Made by a program: the position numbers and the translations under genes. Source: Faecalibacterium langellae (lineage in GTDB: Bacteria > Bacillota > Clostridia > Oscillospirales > Ruminococcaceae). From it: DNA of 64,000 bases. Below, piece after piece: positions 7,679 through 16,802 of the stretch. The DNA is taken from NCBI RefSeq assembly GCF_002549775.1, contig NZ_NMTR01000014.1, positions 62,001-126,000 of the forward strand, given 5' to 3'. The notes below the pieces were generated by a model. That model was not told the DNA's origin, searched no databases, and was given only the letters and a program-made list of their open reading frames with translations. Position 1 is the first letter of the stretch; each line of letters starts with the position of its first letter.

Positions 7679-8479
7679 GTGGCTACGAACGTTAAGCGCA
7701 AAAAGAAAAAAGCCGAAGTAATGGCAGAGGACGGCAGCATGACGCTGACCGGCCATCTGAAAGAACTGCGGAACAGGCTGATCATCTGCGCGGTGGTGTT
7801 CGTGGTGGGTGTTGTGGTCTCGCTGGCATACGCCGACCGTCTGATCGATCTGCTCACTGCCATGGGCCGCGAGTATTACCAGTTCGTGTCCATTGCCCCG
7901 CAGGAAAAACTGATGCAGTATTTCCGGGTGTCCATTCTGGCAGGCGTGGTGGTCACTGTGCCGGTGGCGTTCTACCACATCTATGCATTTGCAAAGCCGG
8001 GCCTGAAAAAGAGCGAGAGCGCCTTTTTCAAGCTGGTCATGCTGCTGGGCCTGATCCTGTTCTGCGTGGGCGTGCTGTTCGCCTACAAGCTCATGATGCC
8101 CTTCATGCTGCGTTTCCTCAGCACCGGCATCAATGGTGCAGAGTACATCCAGACCACCACCAGTATCGAGAGCTATGTCAACCTCTGCTTGACCATGTTC
8201 ATCATTTTTGGCTGCGTGTTTGAGATGCCTCTGATTACCATCATCCTTTCCAAGATGGGCATTATCAACCCGCAGCTGCTCAAGCAGGTGCGCGGCGTTG
8301 CCATCGTGCTGATTTTCTTCATCGCGGCTGTTGTCACCCCGCCGGACATCGTGTCCCAGTGCATGGTGGCGGGCCCCATGGTGCTGCTGTACTTCATCAG
8401 CATCTTCCTGAGCGGCATCTTCTACAAGCCGCACAGCGACGATGAGGATGACGAGGACGAGGAAGACGACGAGCAGTAA
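7679..8479 (+). CDS. tatC: Twin-arginine translocase subunit TatC
   Basis: A 266-residue polytopic protein that binds the twin-arginine signal. After a basic cytosolic stretch comes the conserved entry SMTLTGHLKELRNRL, then six membrane spans ending near GIFYKP, and an acidic tail. The family loop VTPPDIVSQ is present near residue 220. The start is taken as GTG at 7679, 2 nt after tatA and behind GAGGAG; an ATG at 7721 is possible and would remove 14 basic residues. Two likely clients with Tat-type signals are encoded in this window at 38927 and 43844. Confidence 0.94.
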   Translation: MATNVKRKKKKAEVMAEDGSMTLTGHLKELRNRLIICAVVFVVGVVVSLAYADRLIDLLTAMGREYYQFVSIAPQEKLMQYFRVSILAGVVVTVPVAFYHIYAFAKPGLKKSESAFFKLVMLLGLILFCVGVLFAYKLMMPFMLRFLSTGINGAEYIQTTTSIESYVNLCLTMFIIFGCVFEMPLITIILSKMGIINPQLLKQVRGVAIVLIFFIAAVVTPPDIVSQCMVAGPMVLLYFISIFLSGIFYKPHSDDEDDEDEEDDEQ

Positions 8480-8517
8480 GCGCGCGGCCCCATCGGCTTT
8501 CTGAACCGAAAATGCAA

Positions 8518-8551
8518 AAGCTGCCGTACCGTTTGGTGCGGCGGCTTTTTT
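8518..8551 (+). terminator. Intrinsic terminator after tatC
   Basis: AAGCTGCCGTACC and GGTGCGGCGGC arms around GTTT, followed by six T. Confidence 0.85.
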
Positions 8552-8555
8552 GTTA

Positions 8556-8867
8556 AGAATGGGTTCCCGCAAAGTGCGATTTCGAGTGGGGGCAGGTCTT
8601 ATGGCTTTTGCAAAGGGCATCGCCGCCGGGACGCTCCGCTGGGCCAGAGGACAAGAGGGGCGTTTCGATGCGCCCCTCTCATCCTCTGGACTCCACTTAC
8701 CCCTGACGAAAAAGGGGCTACTCGCCCCTTTTAAACCCCAAAGCAGAAGGGCTCCATACAAAAAAGCTAGCCGCTTCGCTCAACGCTTTTTTGTGTTCCG
8801 CCGATTTATAGGCCCCTCAGTCGCTGCGCGACAGCTCCCCGCAGGGGAGCGGGTGCAGCAGATGCCG
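8556..8867. other. Gene-free, hairpin-rich stretch after the tat operon
   Basis: No credible ORF. It contains several inverted repeats, for example AGGGGCG...CGCCCCT near 8655-8685, AAAAGGGGC...GCCCCTTTT near 8708-8732, and AGCTCCCCGCAGGGGAGC near 8832-8850. The arrangement resembles other repeat-filled gaps in the window. Confidence 0.5.
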
Positions 8868-8966
8868 TTTCCCACTGCGACCCCTCCCGTGAAAAAGAGT
8901 TTTAGAAAAATCCGCAGATTTTTCTAAAACTCAAATATAAAAATAATTTTTCCGCTATTATTGCAA
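8868..8966 (-). repeat. Mosaic intergenic repeat, inverted copy with a different core
   Basis: Read on the minus strand it starts TAGCGGAAAAATTATTTTTA, carries a core hairpin with arms GAGTTTTAGAAAAATC and GATTTTTCTAAAACTC, and ends TTTTTCACGGGAGGGGTCG...GGGAAACGGCAT. Both ends match the copies at 2241, 15816 and 55190 but the core does not. Confidence 0.7.
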
Positions 8967-8967
8967 C

Positions 8968-9095
8968 GGCGACGACTGCGGCCTGCGGCCGAAACAGGGA
9001 GGAGCTGTTGGGGCCGTGGCCAGCAGGATGCAAGGCCCGCTCAAGGGCCGTAGCAGACGCTGGGTGCCACAACTCGTCCAGAGCGAAGCGGAGAC
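8968..9095 (+). repeat. Second intergenic repeat family, copy 1
   Basis: Shares GCGAC...ACTGCGGCC..GGCCGAA, GAGCT.TTGTTGGGGCCG and GGCCAGCA.GATGCAAG with 51168-51290. GC-rich with several short stems; no ORF. Confidence 0.6.
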
Positions 9096-9109
9096 AATTT
9101 TAAATCTTA

Positions 9110-9139
9110 TTGCTTAGTCACTACAAACTGTGCTAGAAT
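9110..9139 (+). promoter_or_regulatory. Promoter of the GH2 glycosidase gene
   Basis: TTGCTT at 9110-9115 and an extended -10, TGCTAGAAT (hexamer 9134-9139), with 18 nt between. The predicted start near 9146 rules out the in-frame starts before it. Confidence 0.55.
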
Positions 9140-9171
9140 GGAGCCAACAGATGAAAAAAGGTGGTGGCACC

Positions 9172-10941
9172 ATGCATCCTTTGCCCGAATACCCCCGCCC
9201 GGCTCTGCGCCGGGACAGCTGCGAAAACCTCAACGGCCTGTGGCAGTATGCCATTACCGCCTCGGCAGAGCACCCTGCCGCATGGGACGGCAGCATTCTG
9301 GTGCCCTATTCCCCGGAAGCGGAAGCCTCCGGCGTGGGCCGCACCCTGCAGCCCGGTCAGTGGCTGCACTACCACCGCTTTTTTGCCCCGCCTGCGGGCG
9401 AAGGCGGCCGGGTGCTGCTGCACTTCGGCGCGGTGGATCACGCCTGCGCCGTGCAGGTGAACGGCCATCTGGTGGGCGGCCACCGGGGCGGCTACTGGCC
9501 CTTCAGTTTTGACATCACCGACCAGCTGAACGGCACCGGGCGCAACAGCCTGTGGGTGGCGGTGCAGGACCCCACCGGCAGCGGCACCCAGGCCCGAGGC
9601 AAGCAGACCCTGAAGCCCGACGGCATGTTCTACCCGGCCCAGAGCGGCATCTGGCAGACGGTCTGGCTGGAGCGCGTGCCGGAAAATTACATCCAATCCC
9701 TGACCATCACCCCGGACTACGACGCCCGCACCGTGACGGTGAAAGCCCACACGGCAAAGCCCGGCGGCGCGGCGAACCTCTGGGCCGTGGTGCGGGCCGG
9801 GGGCGTGACCATCGCTGAGGACTGGGGCAGCGACGACGCCGACCGCGACGGCGAAGTGACGCTGGACATTCCTCCGGAACACTTCTTTCCGTGGAGCCCG
9901 GACACGCCCTTCCTCTACGACCTGACCGTGGGCACCACCCAGGGGCCGGAAGAAGACTTTGACACCGTGCACAGCTACTTTGCTCTGCGCAAGTGGAGCT
10001 GCGTGCCGGATGCCCACGGCGTGCTGCGCTTCTGCCTGAACGATCAGCCCATTCTGCTCAACGGTCTGCTGGACCAGGGCTACTGGCCCAAGGGACTGTA
10101 CACGCCGCCCTCGGATGCGGCGGTGGAGCGGGAGCTCAGCGAAGTAAAAGCCCTGGGCTTCAACCTGCTGCGCAAGCACGCCAAGATCGAGCCGCAGCGC
10201 TGGTATTATCACTGCGACAAACTGGGTCTTGTGGTCTGGCAGGACATGGTGAATGGCGGCAGCGCGTATAACCTCTGGTTCGTCACCTACCTGACCAACG
10301 TCCTGCAGCCGCTGCTGCGCCGCCTGCCGGATGCAGAGCCCCTCTGGGGCCTGCTGAGCCGGGGCAAGGATGCAAGCCGGGAAGAATACCGCCGTGAGCT
10401 GGAAGCCACGGTAGACGCGCTGCGGTGCCACCCGTGCATCGGCTGCTGGGTGCCCTTCAACGAAGGGTGGGGCCAGTTCGATGCGGCCGGGGCGGTGCAG
10501 GCCCTCCGCACGCGGGACGACACCCGCCTTGTGGACGAGGCCAGCGGCTGGTACGACCAGGGCGGGGGAGATGTGCACTCCCTGCACAACTACTTCTACC
10601 CGCTGCATGTGCGGCCCCAAAAACGCACCGTGGCCCTGAGCGAGTACGGCGGCATCGCATGGCCCATGCCCGGCCACGAGGCCCCGGGCAAAACCTATGG
10701 CTACGGCACCGCCAAAAGCCGGGAAGAACTCACGGCCCGTTACAAAAAGCTGCAACTGGGCACCGTGCTGCCCCAGCTGAAAAAAGGCCTTTCGGCGCTG
10801 GTGTACACCCAGCTCACCGATGTGGAGGACGAGGTGAACGGCTTGTTTACCTACGACCGCACAGCCATCAAGCCGGACGCCAACGCGGTGCGCTCGGTGA
10901 ACGCGGCGCTGGCGGCGGAATTTGCAAAAGTGACAAGATAA
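9172..10941 (+). CDS. Glycoside hydrolase family 2 enzyme
   Basis: A 589-residue cytosolic beta-glycosidase. An N-terminal sugar-binding jelly-roll (about 1-180) is followed by an immunoglobulin-like domain and a TIM barrel. The proposed acid/base is E431 in FNEGWGQ and the nucleophile is E491 in LSEYGG. There is no signal peptide, so it acts on imported or phospho-free oligosaccharides inside the cell. The start at 9172 (MHPLPE) has AGGTGG 7-12 nt ahead; the ATG at 9151 overlaps the expected 5' end. The family includes beta-galactosidase, beta-glucuronidase and beta-mannosidase, and I cannot fix the substrate. It is a single-gene unit. Confidence 0.88.
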   Translation: MHPLPEYPRPALRRDSCENLNGLWQYAITASAEHPAAWDGSILVPYSPEAEASGVGRTLQPGQWLHYHRFFAPPAGEGGRVLLHFGAVDHACAVQVNGHLVGGHRGGYWPFSFDITDQLNGTGRNSLWVAVQDPTGSGTQARGKQTLKPDGMFYPAQSGIWQTVWLERVPENYIQSLTITPDYDARTVTVKAHTAKPGGAANLWAVVRAGGVTIAEDWGSDDADRDGEVTLDIPPEHFFPWSPDTPFLYDLTVGTTQGPEEDFDTVHSYFALRKWSCVPDAHGVLRFCLNDQPILLNGLLDQGYWPKGLYTPPSDAAVERELSEVKALGFNLLRKHAKIEPQRWYYHCDKLGLVVWQDMVNGGSAYNLWFVTYLTNVLQPLLRRLPDAEPLWGLLSRGKDASREEYRRELEATVDALRCHPCIGCWVPFNEGWGQFDAAGAVQALRTRDDTRLVDEASGWYDQGGGDVHSLHNYFYPLHVRPQKRTVALSEYGGIAWPMPGHEAPGKTYGYGTAKSREELTARYKKLQLGTVLPQLKKGLSALVYTQLTDVEDEVNGLFTYDRTAIKPDANAVRSVNAALAAEFAKVTR

Positions 10942-10954
10942 AATTCTGCAAAAC

Positions 10955-10997
10955 GAAAGCCAGAAACACCGACCGGTGTTTCTGGCTTTCAGTTTTA
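10955..10997. terminator. Bidirectional terminator between GH2 gene and lipoprotein gene
   Basis: Perfect long hairpin GAAAGCCAGAAACACC / GGTGTTTCTGGCTTTC with T-rich sequence on the plus side and A-rich on the other. It serves two convergent genes. Confidence 0.85.
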
Positions 10998-11050
10998 AGA
11001 GATAAATTCAACTGTAAATGGCAAAGCGCACGCGGAGCCATTTTTGATGA

Positions 11051-12172
11051 TCAGCTGTTGGAGCTGCTGCTGTTGTCGATCTTGGAAGCGGGCAGCTTGT
11101 TCATGGCAGAGCTGTCCAGACTGTGGGTCAGCTCGGCACCGTAGGCGGCGAGGGCATCTTCCAGCTCGTCGCCCTTCATGTCGCTCAGGATGGTATCCCG
11201 CAGGCTGTCCAGCGAAGCGACATTCAGCGGGTCCAGACGCACCATCAGGATCAGGCTGGAACCGTTCAGCTGCACGGCGGCGGCTTCGCCGTAGGCAAGG
11301 CCGCGCAGGGCATCGGCGGCACCGTCCTGGGTGAAGGCAGTGTCCACGTCGCTCTCGGTCAGCAGTTCGGTCTGGACATTGACCGAATCCGCCGAGAACT
11401 CGCCATCCAGCACGGCGTAGATGTCCGGCAGGGCGGCCTTGGCGGCTGCGGTCAGGCTGCTGACCTGCTCGCTGGTGGTCTCAGGCTCGGCCAGGTTCAC
11501 ACTGTCAGCAGCGGTCTGGGCCAGGCTGAGCATCTCGGCCTTCTGGTCGTCGTCGGCAAAGACATAGGTGCTGGTGTTGTACAGCGGGATGGTCACATAG
11601 CCGATCTCATACATGCTGTCGTCCAGATGGCTGGTCAGCTCGTCGTCGGCCACCGGGGTCTCGCCGTCCGGGCCGTAGATGAGGCCCAGCAGAGCGGTGT
11701 GCTCCAGCTGCAGGCGTTCGAAGGCCTTGAGGGTCTCCAGGCCAATGCCGTTGGCGGTGTAGGTGTCGCCGTAGTTGTCCATCATCTGCTGAGCGTAGCT
11801 GTCGGCGGTGGTGATCTGTGCGTCGGTCAGCTCCCCGCCCAGCTCTTTGAAGCGGGCGTCCACAGCGGCCAGCGTTTCCAGCGTTTTCTGCGTTTTCTGG
11901 GCCACGTAGTCGCTGACCACAGCGGTCTCGCCGGTGTCGGAATCGGTGGTGATGGTCTCTTTCAGAAAGGCTTTCACGTTCGTGGCGTCCTGATCAGTGC
12001 CGGCCAGCTGGGCGGCCTGCTGATAGGCACCGTATTGCGCCAGCAGGTACATGCCGGAGGTGACCTCAAAGTCGCCGATCTTGCCCACTGTATCCGGGGT
12101 GGAAATGACGCAGCCTGCAAGGCTGAAGGTAAGTGCCAGTGCGCACACCAGTGCGAGAAGTTTCTTTTTCAT
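11051..12172 (-). CDS. Exported lipoprotein, SurA/PrsA-like
   Basis: A 373-residue lipoprotein with lipobox LAGC (Cys about residue 21). The start GKIGDFEVTSGMYLLAQY is like the opening of SurA/trigger-factor type chaperones, and long helices follow. A segment late in the protein (GLAYGEAAAVQLNGSSLILMV) resembles the end of a parvulin fold, but I cannot see all parvulin active-site residues, so isomerase activity is uncertain. It lies downstream of pth-mfd, where many clostridia have a PrsA-type foldase. The likely role is folding of secreted proteins outside the membrane. Ser/Asn-rich C-terminus. Confidence 0.7.
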   Translation of the reverse strand: MKKKLLALVCALALTFSLAGCVISTPDTVGKIGDFEVTSGMYLLAQYGAYQQAAQLAGTDQDATNVKAFLKETITTDSDTGETAVVSDYVAQKTQKTLETLAAVDARFKELGGELTDAQITTADSYAQQMMDNYGDTYTANGIGLETLKAFERLQLEHTALLGLIYGPDGETPVADDELTSHLDDSMYEIGYVTIPLYNTSTYVFADDDQKAEMLSLAQTAADSVNLAEPETTSEQVSSLTAAAKAALPDIYAVLDGEFSADSVNVQTELLTESDVDTAFTQDGAADALRGLAYGEAAAVQLNGSSLILMVRLDPLNVASLDSLRDTILSDMKGDELEDALAAYGAELTHSLDSSAMNKLPASKIDNSSSSNS

Positions 12173-12185
12173 ACAAATGCTCCTT

Positions 12186-12335
12186 TTGAAATAGGCTTCC
12201 CCCTCGGGGGAAGCTGTCGCCGTAGGCGACTGATGAGGGGAAGTTATCTTTTAATGCCGGTGGGAAACGGCATCGGACCGCTGCTGCCCCTCATCCGTCC
12301 GCTTCGCGGCCACCTTCCCCCGAGGGGGAAGGCTT
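12186..12335. repeat. Inverted-repeat element overlapping the 3' end of mfd
   Basis: CTTCCCCCTCGGGGGAAG at 12189 and ACCTTCCCCCGAGGGGGAAGG at 12311-12331 bracket TGATGAGGGG / CCCCTCATC arms. An AAACGGCATCGG word inside matches the mosaic repeat ends. The last codons of mfd are inside it. Confidence 0.6.
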
Positions 12336-15300
12336 TAGAATTTCATCCATCGCCTTCAGGATGCTCTGCAGCAGCTCCAGCGGCTTTTCATCCGGCTGCA
12401 GGTTCACCGAGAGGTAGGGCCGGTTGCCCGCGCCTGCGGTGACGCGGCCGTTGAAGGCGATGAGCAGGCCGCGGATCATGGGCACGTCCAGGCTTTCCAG
12501 CTGCAGCACGAGGGTGTCTTTCTTCTGGGTCACTTCGGTGACGCCTACAGCGCTTGCCTGCACCCGCACCAGCGACACGTTCACAAGATCGCTCACCGAG
12601 GGCGGCGGGTCGCCGTAGCGGTCGATCAGCTCGTCCAGCACGTCGGCGGCGTCCTCGGGGGTCTGGATGGCCGCGATGCGCTTGTAGGCTTCGATGCGGC
12701 CCGGCCCGTCCGCGATATATTTTTCCGGGATATAGGCGTCCACCCGCAGGTCCACAAGGCATTCGCTCTTGTCGCGCTGCACCGGTTCGCCCTTGGCCCG
12801 GGCAATGGCCTGCCCCAGCATCTTCACATAGAGATCGTAGCCCACGGCTTCCATGTGGCCGTGCTGACTGTGGCCCAGCAGGCTGCCCGCGCCGCGAATT
12901 TGTAAGTCGCGCATGGCGATGCGGAAGCCGGAACCAAAGGCCGTGAACTCCCGGATGGCAGAAAGGCGCTTCTGGGCGATGTCGGTGAGGGTCTTATCGC
13001 GCCGGAAGGTGAAGTAGGCGTAAGCCTTGCGGCCGCTGCGGCCCACGCGGCCCCTTATCTGGTACAGCTGGGCAAGGCCCATGCGGTCGGCGTCCTCAAT
13101 GATGAGGGTGTTGCAGTTGCGCACGTCGATGCCGGTCTCGATGAGGGTGGTGCACACCAGAATATCAATCTCGCCGTTCAGCAGATGCTGCCACACGGGG
13201 TTCAGATCTTCCTCGGTCATCTTGCCGTGGGCAATGCCGATGCGTGCGCCGGGCACCAGCTTGCTCACATGGGCGGCGCAGGCTTCGATGTTGTCCACCC
13301 GGTTGTGCAGGTAGTACACCTGCCCGCCCCGGGCAAGCTCCTTCTTCATGGCTTCGGCAAGGATCACGTCGTTGTATTCCAGCACAAAGGTCTCCACGGG
13401 CTGCCGCTCGATGGGCGGCTGCTCGATGGTGGAAAGGTCGCGGATGCCGCTCATGGCCATGTTCAGCGTGCGCGGGATGGGCGTAGCGGACAGGGTGAGC
13501 ATGTCCACCCCGATGAAGTTCTCTTTGAGCTTTTCCTTGTGCTTCACGCCGAAGCGCTGTTCCTCGTCGATGATGACAAGGCCGAGGTCGTGGAACTTCA
13601 CGTCCTTGGACAGCAGCCGGTGGGTGCCCACCACGATGTCCACGCTGCCCGCCTGCAGGCCTTTCAGCGTTTCCTTCTGCTGCTTGGCGGTGCGGAAGCG
13701 GGACATCATCTCCACCTTCACGGGGAAGGCTTCCATGCGGGAGAGGATGGTGTTGTAGTGCTGCCACGCCAGCAATGTGGTCGGGGCCAGGATGGCGCAC
13801 TGCTTGCCGCCCATCACGCACTTGAAGGCGGCGCGCAGGGCCACTTCGGTCTTGCCCACGCCCACGTCGCCGCACAGCAGGCGGTCCATGGGGTAACCTT
13901 TTTCCATGTCCTGCTTGATCTCGGCGGTGGCGTTGAGCTGGTCGTCGGTCTCGTCGTAGTCAAAGCGGGTCTCAAAGTCCCGCTGCCAGTCGCCGTCGGG
14001 CGGGAAGGCGTAGCCCGTGGCCTGCCGGCGGCGGGCATACAGCTCGATCAGCTCCTGCGCCATCTCCTCGGTGGCTTTTTTCACCTTGGCGCGGGTGCGC
14101 TGCCACTCGGCACCGCCCAGCTTGGCCAGCTTCACCTTTTCCTCGTCGCCGGGGGCGGTGTAGCGGCTCAGCAGGTCCAGCTGGGTGACCGGCACATACA
14201 GCACGTCCGAGCCGGAATACTGCACCTTGAGGTAATCTTTGGTGGCACCCTGTACTTCCAGCCGCTGGATGCCCGCATACATGCCGATGCCGTGGCTCTG
14301 GTGCACCACATAGTCGCCGGGCTTGATGTCCGAGAGGCTGGACAGGGCGTTTTTGTTCTTTTTGCGCTTTTTGGTCTCGGCAGCGGTGTCTTCGTCCAGA
14401 CCGTGCCGGCGGCTGGAAAGCACCGCCGCATGGGCGAACGGGAAGGTGCACCCGGCGGTCAAATGGCCCGGCAGCACCTGCACGATGCCCTTGGCCGGCC
14501 GCACATCGCGGCTCATGCTCACGGCATAGCCCTTGTCGGCAAGGTCCCGGGTCAGGGCGGCGGCACCCTTGGGTGTGCCGGAGAACAGAGTGATGGCGTA
14601 TCCCTGCGCAATCAGCGGGTCAAGGTCCTCCCGCAGGGAAGCGAGGTCGCCGTTCCAGTTGGGGGCGGCAAAGGCCTCGGCGTTGATGAGGTCTTTCAGT
14701 TTGAACTCGTTCATGCCGCGCAGAAAGTTCTCGCACAGCAGGGTGCTCTGCTTCTGGGCAGCGGCGGCAAGGTCCTCCATGGTCTGGTACAGCACGTCCA
14801 GCCCCGGGCAGAGCACACCTTCTTCCAGCAGGCCGGTCAGCTCCTCGCTGCGGCGGAACTCGGTGGCCTTTTGCGCATCCCGGATGCCGCCCACTTCGTC
14901 CAGAACGAACAGCGGCGCATCCAGATGGTCCAGCAGCGTGGCCGGTTCCGGGTAGCGCAGGCCGTAGTATTTGTCCATGGCTTCCGGCATCAGCCCGGCG
15001 TCCAGCTGGGCGAGGTCCGCTTCGGTGGCCTTTTCCAGCGCGGTGCGGTGCTTGCCCCGGGCCTTTTTCACGGCGGCGCGCAGAGCTTCGGCGGTTTCCG
15101 CCGTGTCGCCGAACAGCACCTCGCGGGCAGGGGAGAGATAAATTTTTTCCAGTGCCGTATCCCGCCGCTGGGTGAGCAGGTCGAAGGACGAGATGGAGTC
15201 GATCTCGTCGTCCCAGTACTCCACACGGGCGGGTTGGCGCATGTCCGGCGCGTAGATATCCACGATATCGCCGCGCACGCTGAACTGGCCGGGGCCGTCC

Positions 15301-15788
15301 ACCTGGCTGCGCCGCACATACCCGGCGGCAAACAACCGGGCCACAAGGCCCTCACGGTTGTATACCATGCCGGGCTTGAGGGTGAGGGTGTTCTTCAAGA
15401 ATTCGTCCCGGGGCACTGTGTACTGCAAAAGGGCCTCGGCGGGCACACAGACGGCGTTCAGCCGCCCGCCTGCCAGCGAACCCAGCACCGACAGGCGGCG
15501 GTACTCGTATTCACGGCCTGCGCCCTCCACCGGCCGCAGCATGAAGTCCCGGGGCGGGAATACGGCGGCGGAGAGGCCCAGCGCCTTGAGGTCGTCCGCA
15601 AAGTGGGTGGCCTCGGCTTCGCCGGGGGTCACGATGCACAGCACGCGGCCAAGGTCTTTCTGCAGCGCGGCGTACAGCAGCGCGCGGCCCGCGGGCGGCA
15701 GGCCGAACAGCGCCGCCGGCCCTGCGGAGCCAAAGCTTGCGGCGACCTTCTGATATTCCGGTGTGGCCTTGAGTAAGGCTTCGTACAT
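12291..15788 (-). CDS. mfd: Transcription-repair coupling factor Mfd
   Basis: An 1165-residue ATP-dependent translocase that pushes stalled RNA polymerase off DNA and recruits UvrA. The order is: UvrB-like N-terminal domains, RNA polymerase interaction domain (PGDYVVHQSHGIGMYAG near 490), helicase domain with Walker A GDVGVGKTE and DEEQ box (IIDEEQRFGVKHKEK), motif VI region QIRGRVGRSGRKAYAY, and a TRCF C-terminal domain. The start follows AAAGGAGG. The final residues (PSPSGEGGREADG) are encoded by a palindromic repeat, so the natural C-terminus has been replaced or extended. Downstream of pth, convergent with nothing. Confidence 0.96.
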   Translation of the reverse strand: MYEALLKATPEYQKVAASFGSAGPAALFGLPPAGRALLYAALQKDLGRVLCIVTPGEAEATHFADDLKALGLSAAVFPPRDFMLRPVEGAGREYEYRRLSVLGSLAGGRLNAVCVPAEALLQYTVPRDEFLKNTLTLKPGMVYNREGLVARLFAAGYVRRSQVDGPGQFSVRGDIVDIYAPDMRQPARVEYWDDEIDSISSFDLLTQRRDTALEKIYLSPAREVLFGDTAETAEALRAAVKKARGKHRTALEKATEADLAQLDAGLMPEAMDKYYGLRYPEPATLLDHLDAPLFVLDEVGGIRDAQKATEFRRSEELTGLLEEGVLCPGLDVLYQTMEDLAAAAQKQSTLLCENFLRGMNEFKLKDLINAEAFAAPNWNGDLASLREDLDPLIAQGYAITLFSGTPKGAAALTRDLADKGYAVSMSRDVRPAKGIVQVLPGHLTAGCTFPFAHAAVLSSRRHGLDEDTAAETKKRKKNKNALSSLSDIKPGDYVVHQSHGIGMYAGIQRLEVQGATKDYLKVQYSGSDVLYVPVTQLDLLSRYTAPGDEEKVKLAKLGGAEWQRTRAKVKKATEEMAQELIELYARRRQATGYAFPPDGDWQRDFETRFDYDETDDQLNATAEIKQDMEKGYPMDRLLCGDVGVGKTEVALRAAFKCVMGGKQCAILAPTTLLAWQHYNTILSRMEAFPVKVEMMSRFRTAKQQKETLKGLQAGSVDIVVGTHRLLSKDVKFHDLGLVIIDEEQRFGVKHKEKLKENFIGVDMLTLSATPIPRTLNMAMSGIRDLSTIEQPPIERQPVETFVLEYNDVILAEAMKKELARGGQVYYLHNRVDNIEACAAHVSKLVPGARIGIAHGKMTEEDLNPVWQHLLNGEIDILVCTTLIETGIDVRNCNTLIIEDADRMGLAQLYQIRGRVGRSGRKAYAYFTFRRDKTLTDIAQKRLSAIREFTAFGSGFRIAMRDLQIRGAGSLLGHSQHGHMEAVGYDLYVKMLGQAIARAKGEPVQRDKSECLVDLRVDAYIPEKYIADGPGRIEAYKRIAAIQTPEDAADVLDELIDRYGDPPPSVSDLVNVSLVRVQASAVGVTEVTQKKDTLVLQLESLDVPMIRGLLIAFNGRVTAGAGNRPYLSVNLQPDEKPLELLQSILKAMDEILKPSPSGEGGREADG

Positions 15789-15815
15789 GGAAAAACCTCC
15801 TTTCCTGCTGGGATG

Positions 15816-16045
15816 ACCATTGAAAATGCGCTCCGCGTTGCTCTGCGCATAATCAGCGGAAAAATTATTTATAATTTCGCGTTTGGAGCGACCGCGTTTG
15901 CGGAGCGTAGCGTAGCAATGAAAGCCCCAGTGGGGCTTTTAAGCGGCAGAGCGGTCTGCGTTAGCAGATGGAGGGCTTTGCCCCGACAAGCTCTGCGGAG
16001 CGCTCAAAACGCATTTTCACGAGTAGGGCGTGAACGGGAACGGCA
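15816..16045 (+). repeat. Mosaic intergenic repeat, full-length copy 2
   Basis: Nearly the same as 2241-2471 over about 230 bp, including AATTTCGCGTTTGGAGCGAC and GAAAGCCCCAGTGGGGC. It fills the gap between mfd and pth, whose genes run on the opposite strand, so copy orientation is not tied to transcription. Confidence 0.8.
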
Positions 16046-16056
16046 GAAGCAACCCT

Positions 16057-16635
16057 TTACCCGTTATACTTGCTCTGCGCCAGACTTAGCTTGCCATCCA
16101 TGATGAGCTTCGCGGCGGCTTCCAGGTCGGGGTAACGGTCAGCAAGAGCTTTGGCGTCCTCGGCCGGGAACTTGCCCAGCACCCATGCGGCAAGGTCGTA
16201 GTCCGGGTGGGGCTTTGCGCCGATGCCGATGCGGATGCGGGGGAAGTTGTCGCCGCCCAGCCGCGCGATGATGCTCTTTAACCCGTTGTGGCCGCCTGCC
16301 GAGCCGGAAGGCCGGATGCGCAGCTTGCCGGGTGCTTGGGTAATGTCGTCACACAGCACGATGACGTGGTCGGCGGGAATTTTGAAAAAGTTCGCGGTGG
16401 GCGCAATGGAGTCGCCCGAAAGGTTCATGTAGGTCAGGGGCTTGAGCAGGACCACCTTGTGGCCGTCCACTTCGCCCTGGCCCCACAGGCCTTCGAATTT
16501 GGTCTTGCTGACGCTGATGCCCCACTTGCCGGCCAGGTAGTCCAGCGCGGCATAACCGGCGTTGTGGCGGGTGCCGTCGTATTTTGCTTCCGGGTTGCCG
16601 AGACCGGCGATCAGCCAGATATCAGTTGCATTCAT
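16057..16635 (-). CDS. pth: Peptidyl-tRNA hydrolase
   Basis: A 192-residue enzyme that frees tRNA from peptidyl-tRNA. The GLGNPEAKYDGTRHNAGY motif holds the key Asn and catalytic His (about residue 24), and PLTYMNLSG and GGHNGLKSI also match. I use the ATG at 16635 (MNATDIW), about 9 nt from AAAGGGAAA; a longer frame to 16677 adds atypical residues. A possible own -10, TATACT, is present at 16683-16688 on the minus strand. Order glmU-pth-mfd is a common Firmicute arrangement. Confidence 0.95.
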   Translation of the reverse strand: MNATDIWLIAGLGNPEAKYDGTRHNAGYAALDYLAGKWGISVSKTKFEGLWGQGEVDGHKVVLLKPLTYMNLSGDSIAPTANFFKIPADHVIVLCDDITQAPGKLRIRPSGSAGGHNGLKSIIARLGGDNFPRIRIGIGAKPHPDYDLAAWVLGKFPAEDAKALADRYPDLEAAAKLIMDGKLSLAQSKYNG

Positions 16636-16745
16636 AGTTATTGTGTTTCCCTTTTCTTTGAAAATAGTCCGATGCAATTGCTAAGTATAACATACGCGCG
16701 CGCAAAAAGATATACATTTTAAGCGAAAAAGATGCTCCTGCAAGC

Positions 16746-16780
16746 AAAAACCGCCGCGCAGGGCGATCCTGTGCAGCGGT
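16746..16780 (-). terminator. Intrinsic terminator after the glmU-like gene
   Basis: Minus-strand hairpin CCGCTGCACAGG / CCCTGCGCGGCGG followed by TTTTTG. It separates the glmU-like gene from pth. Confidence 0.75.
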
Positions 16781-16802
16781 GATGAATGCGTTCGGTGGGC
16801 AG

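Noticed and set aside
8556-9095. Possible CRISPR array or insertion sequence in the repeat-rich gap
   Set aside because: Repeats are not regularly spaced, there are no unique spacers, and no transposase frame exists.
13185-15776. 863-codon plus-strand frame opposite mfd
   Set aside because: Shadow of mfd; translation is low-complexity and matches no family.
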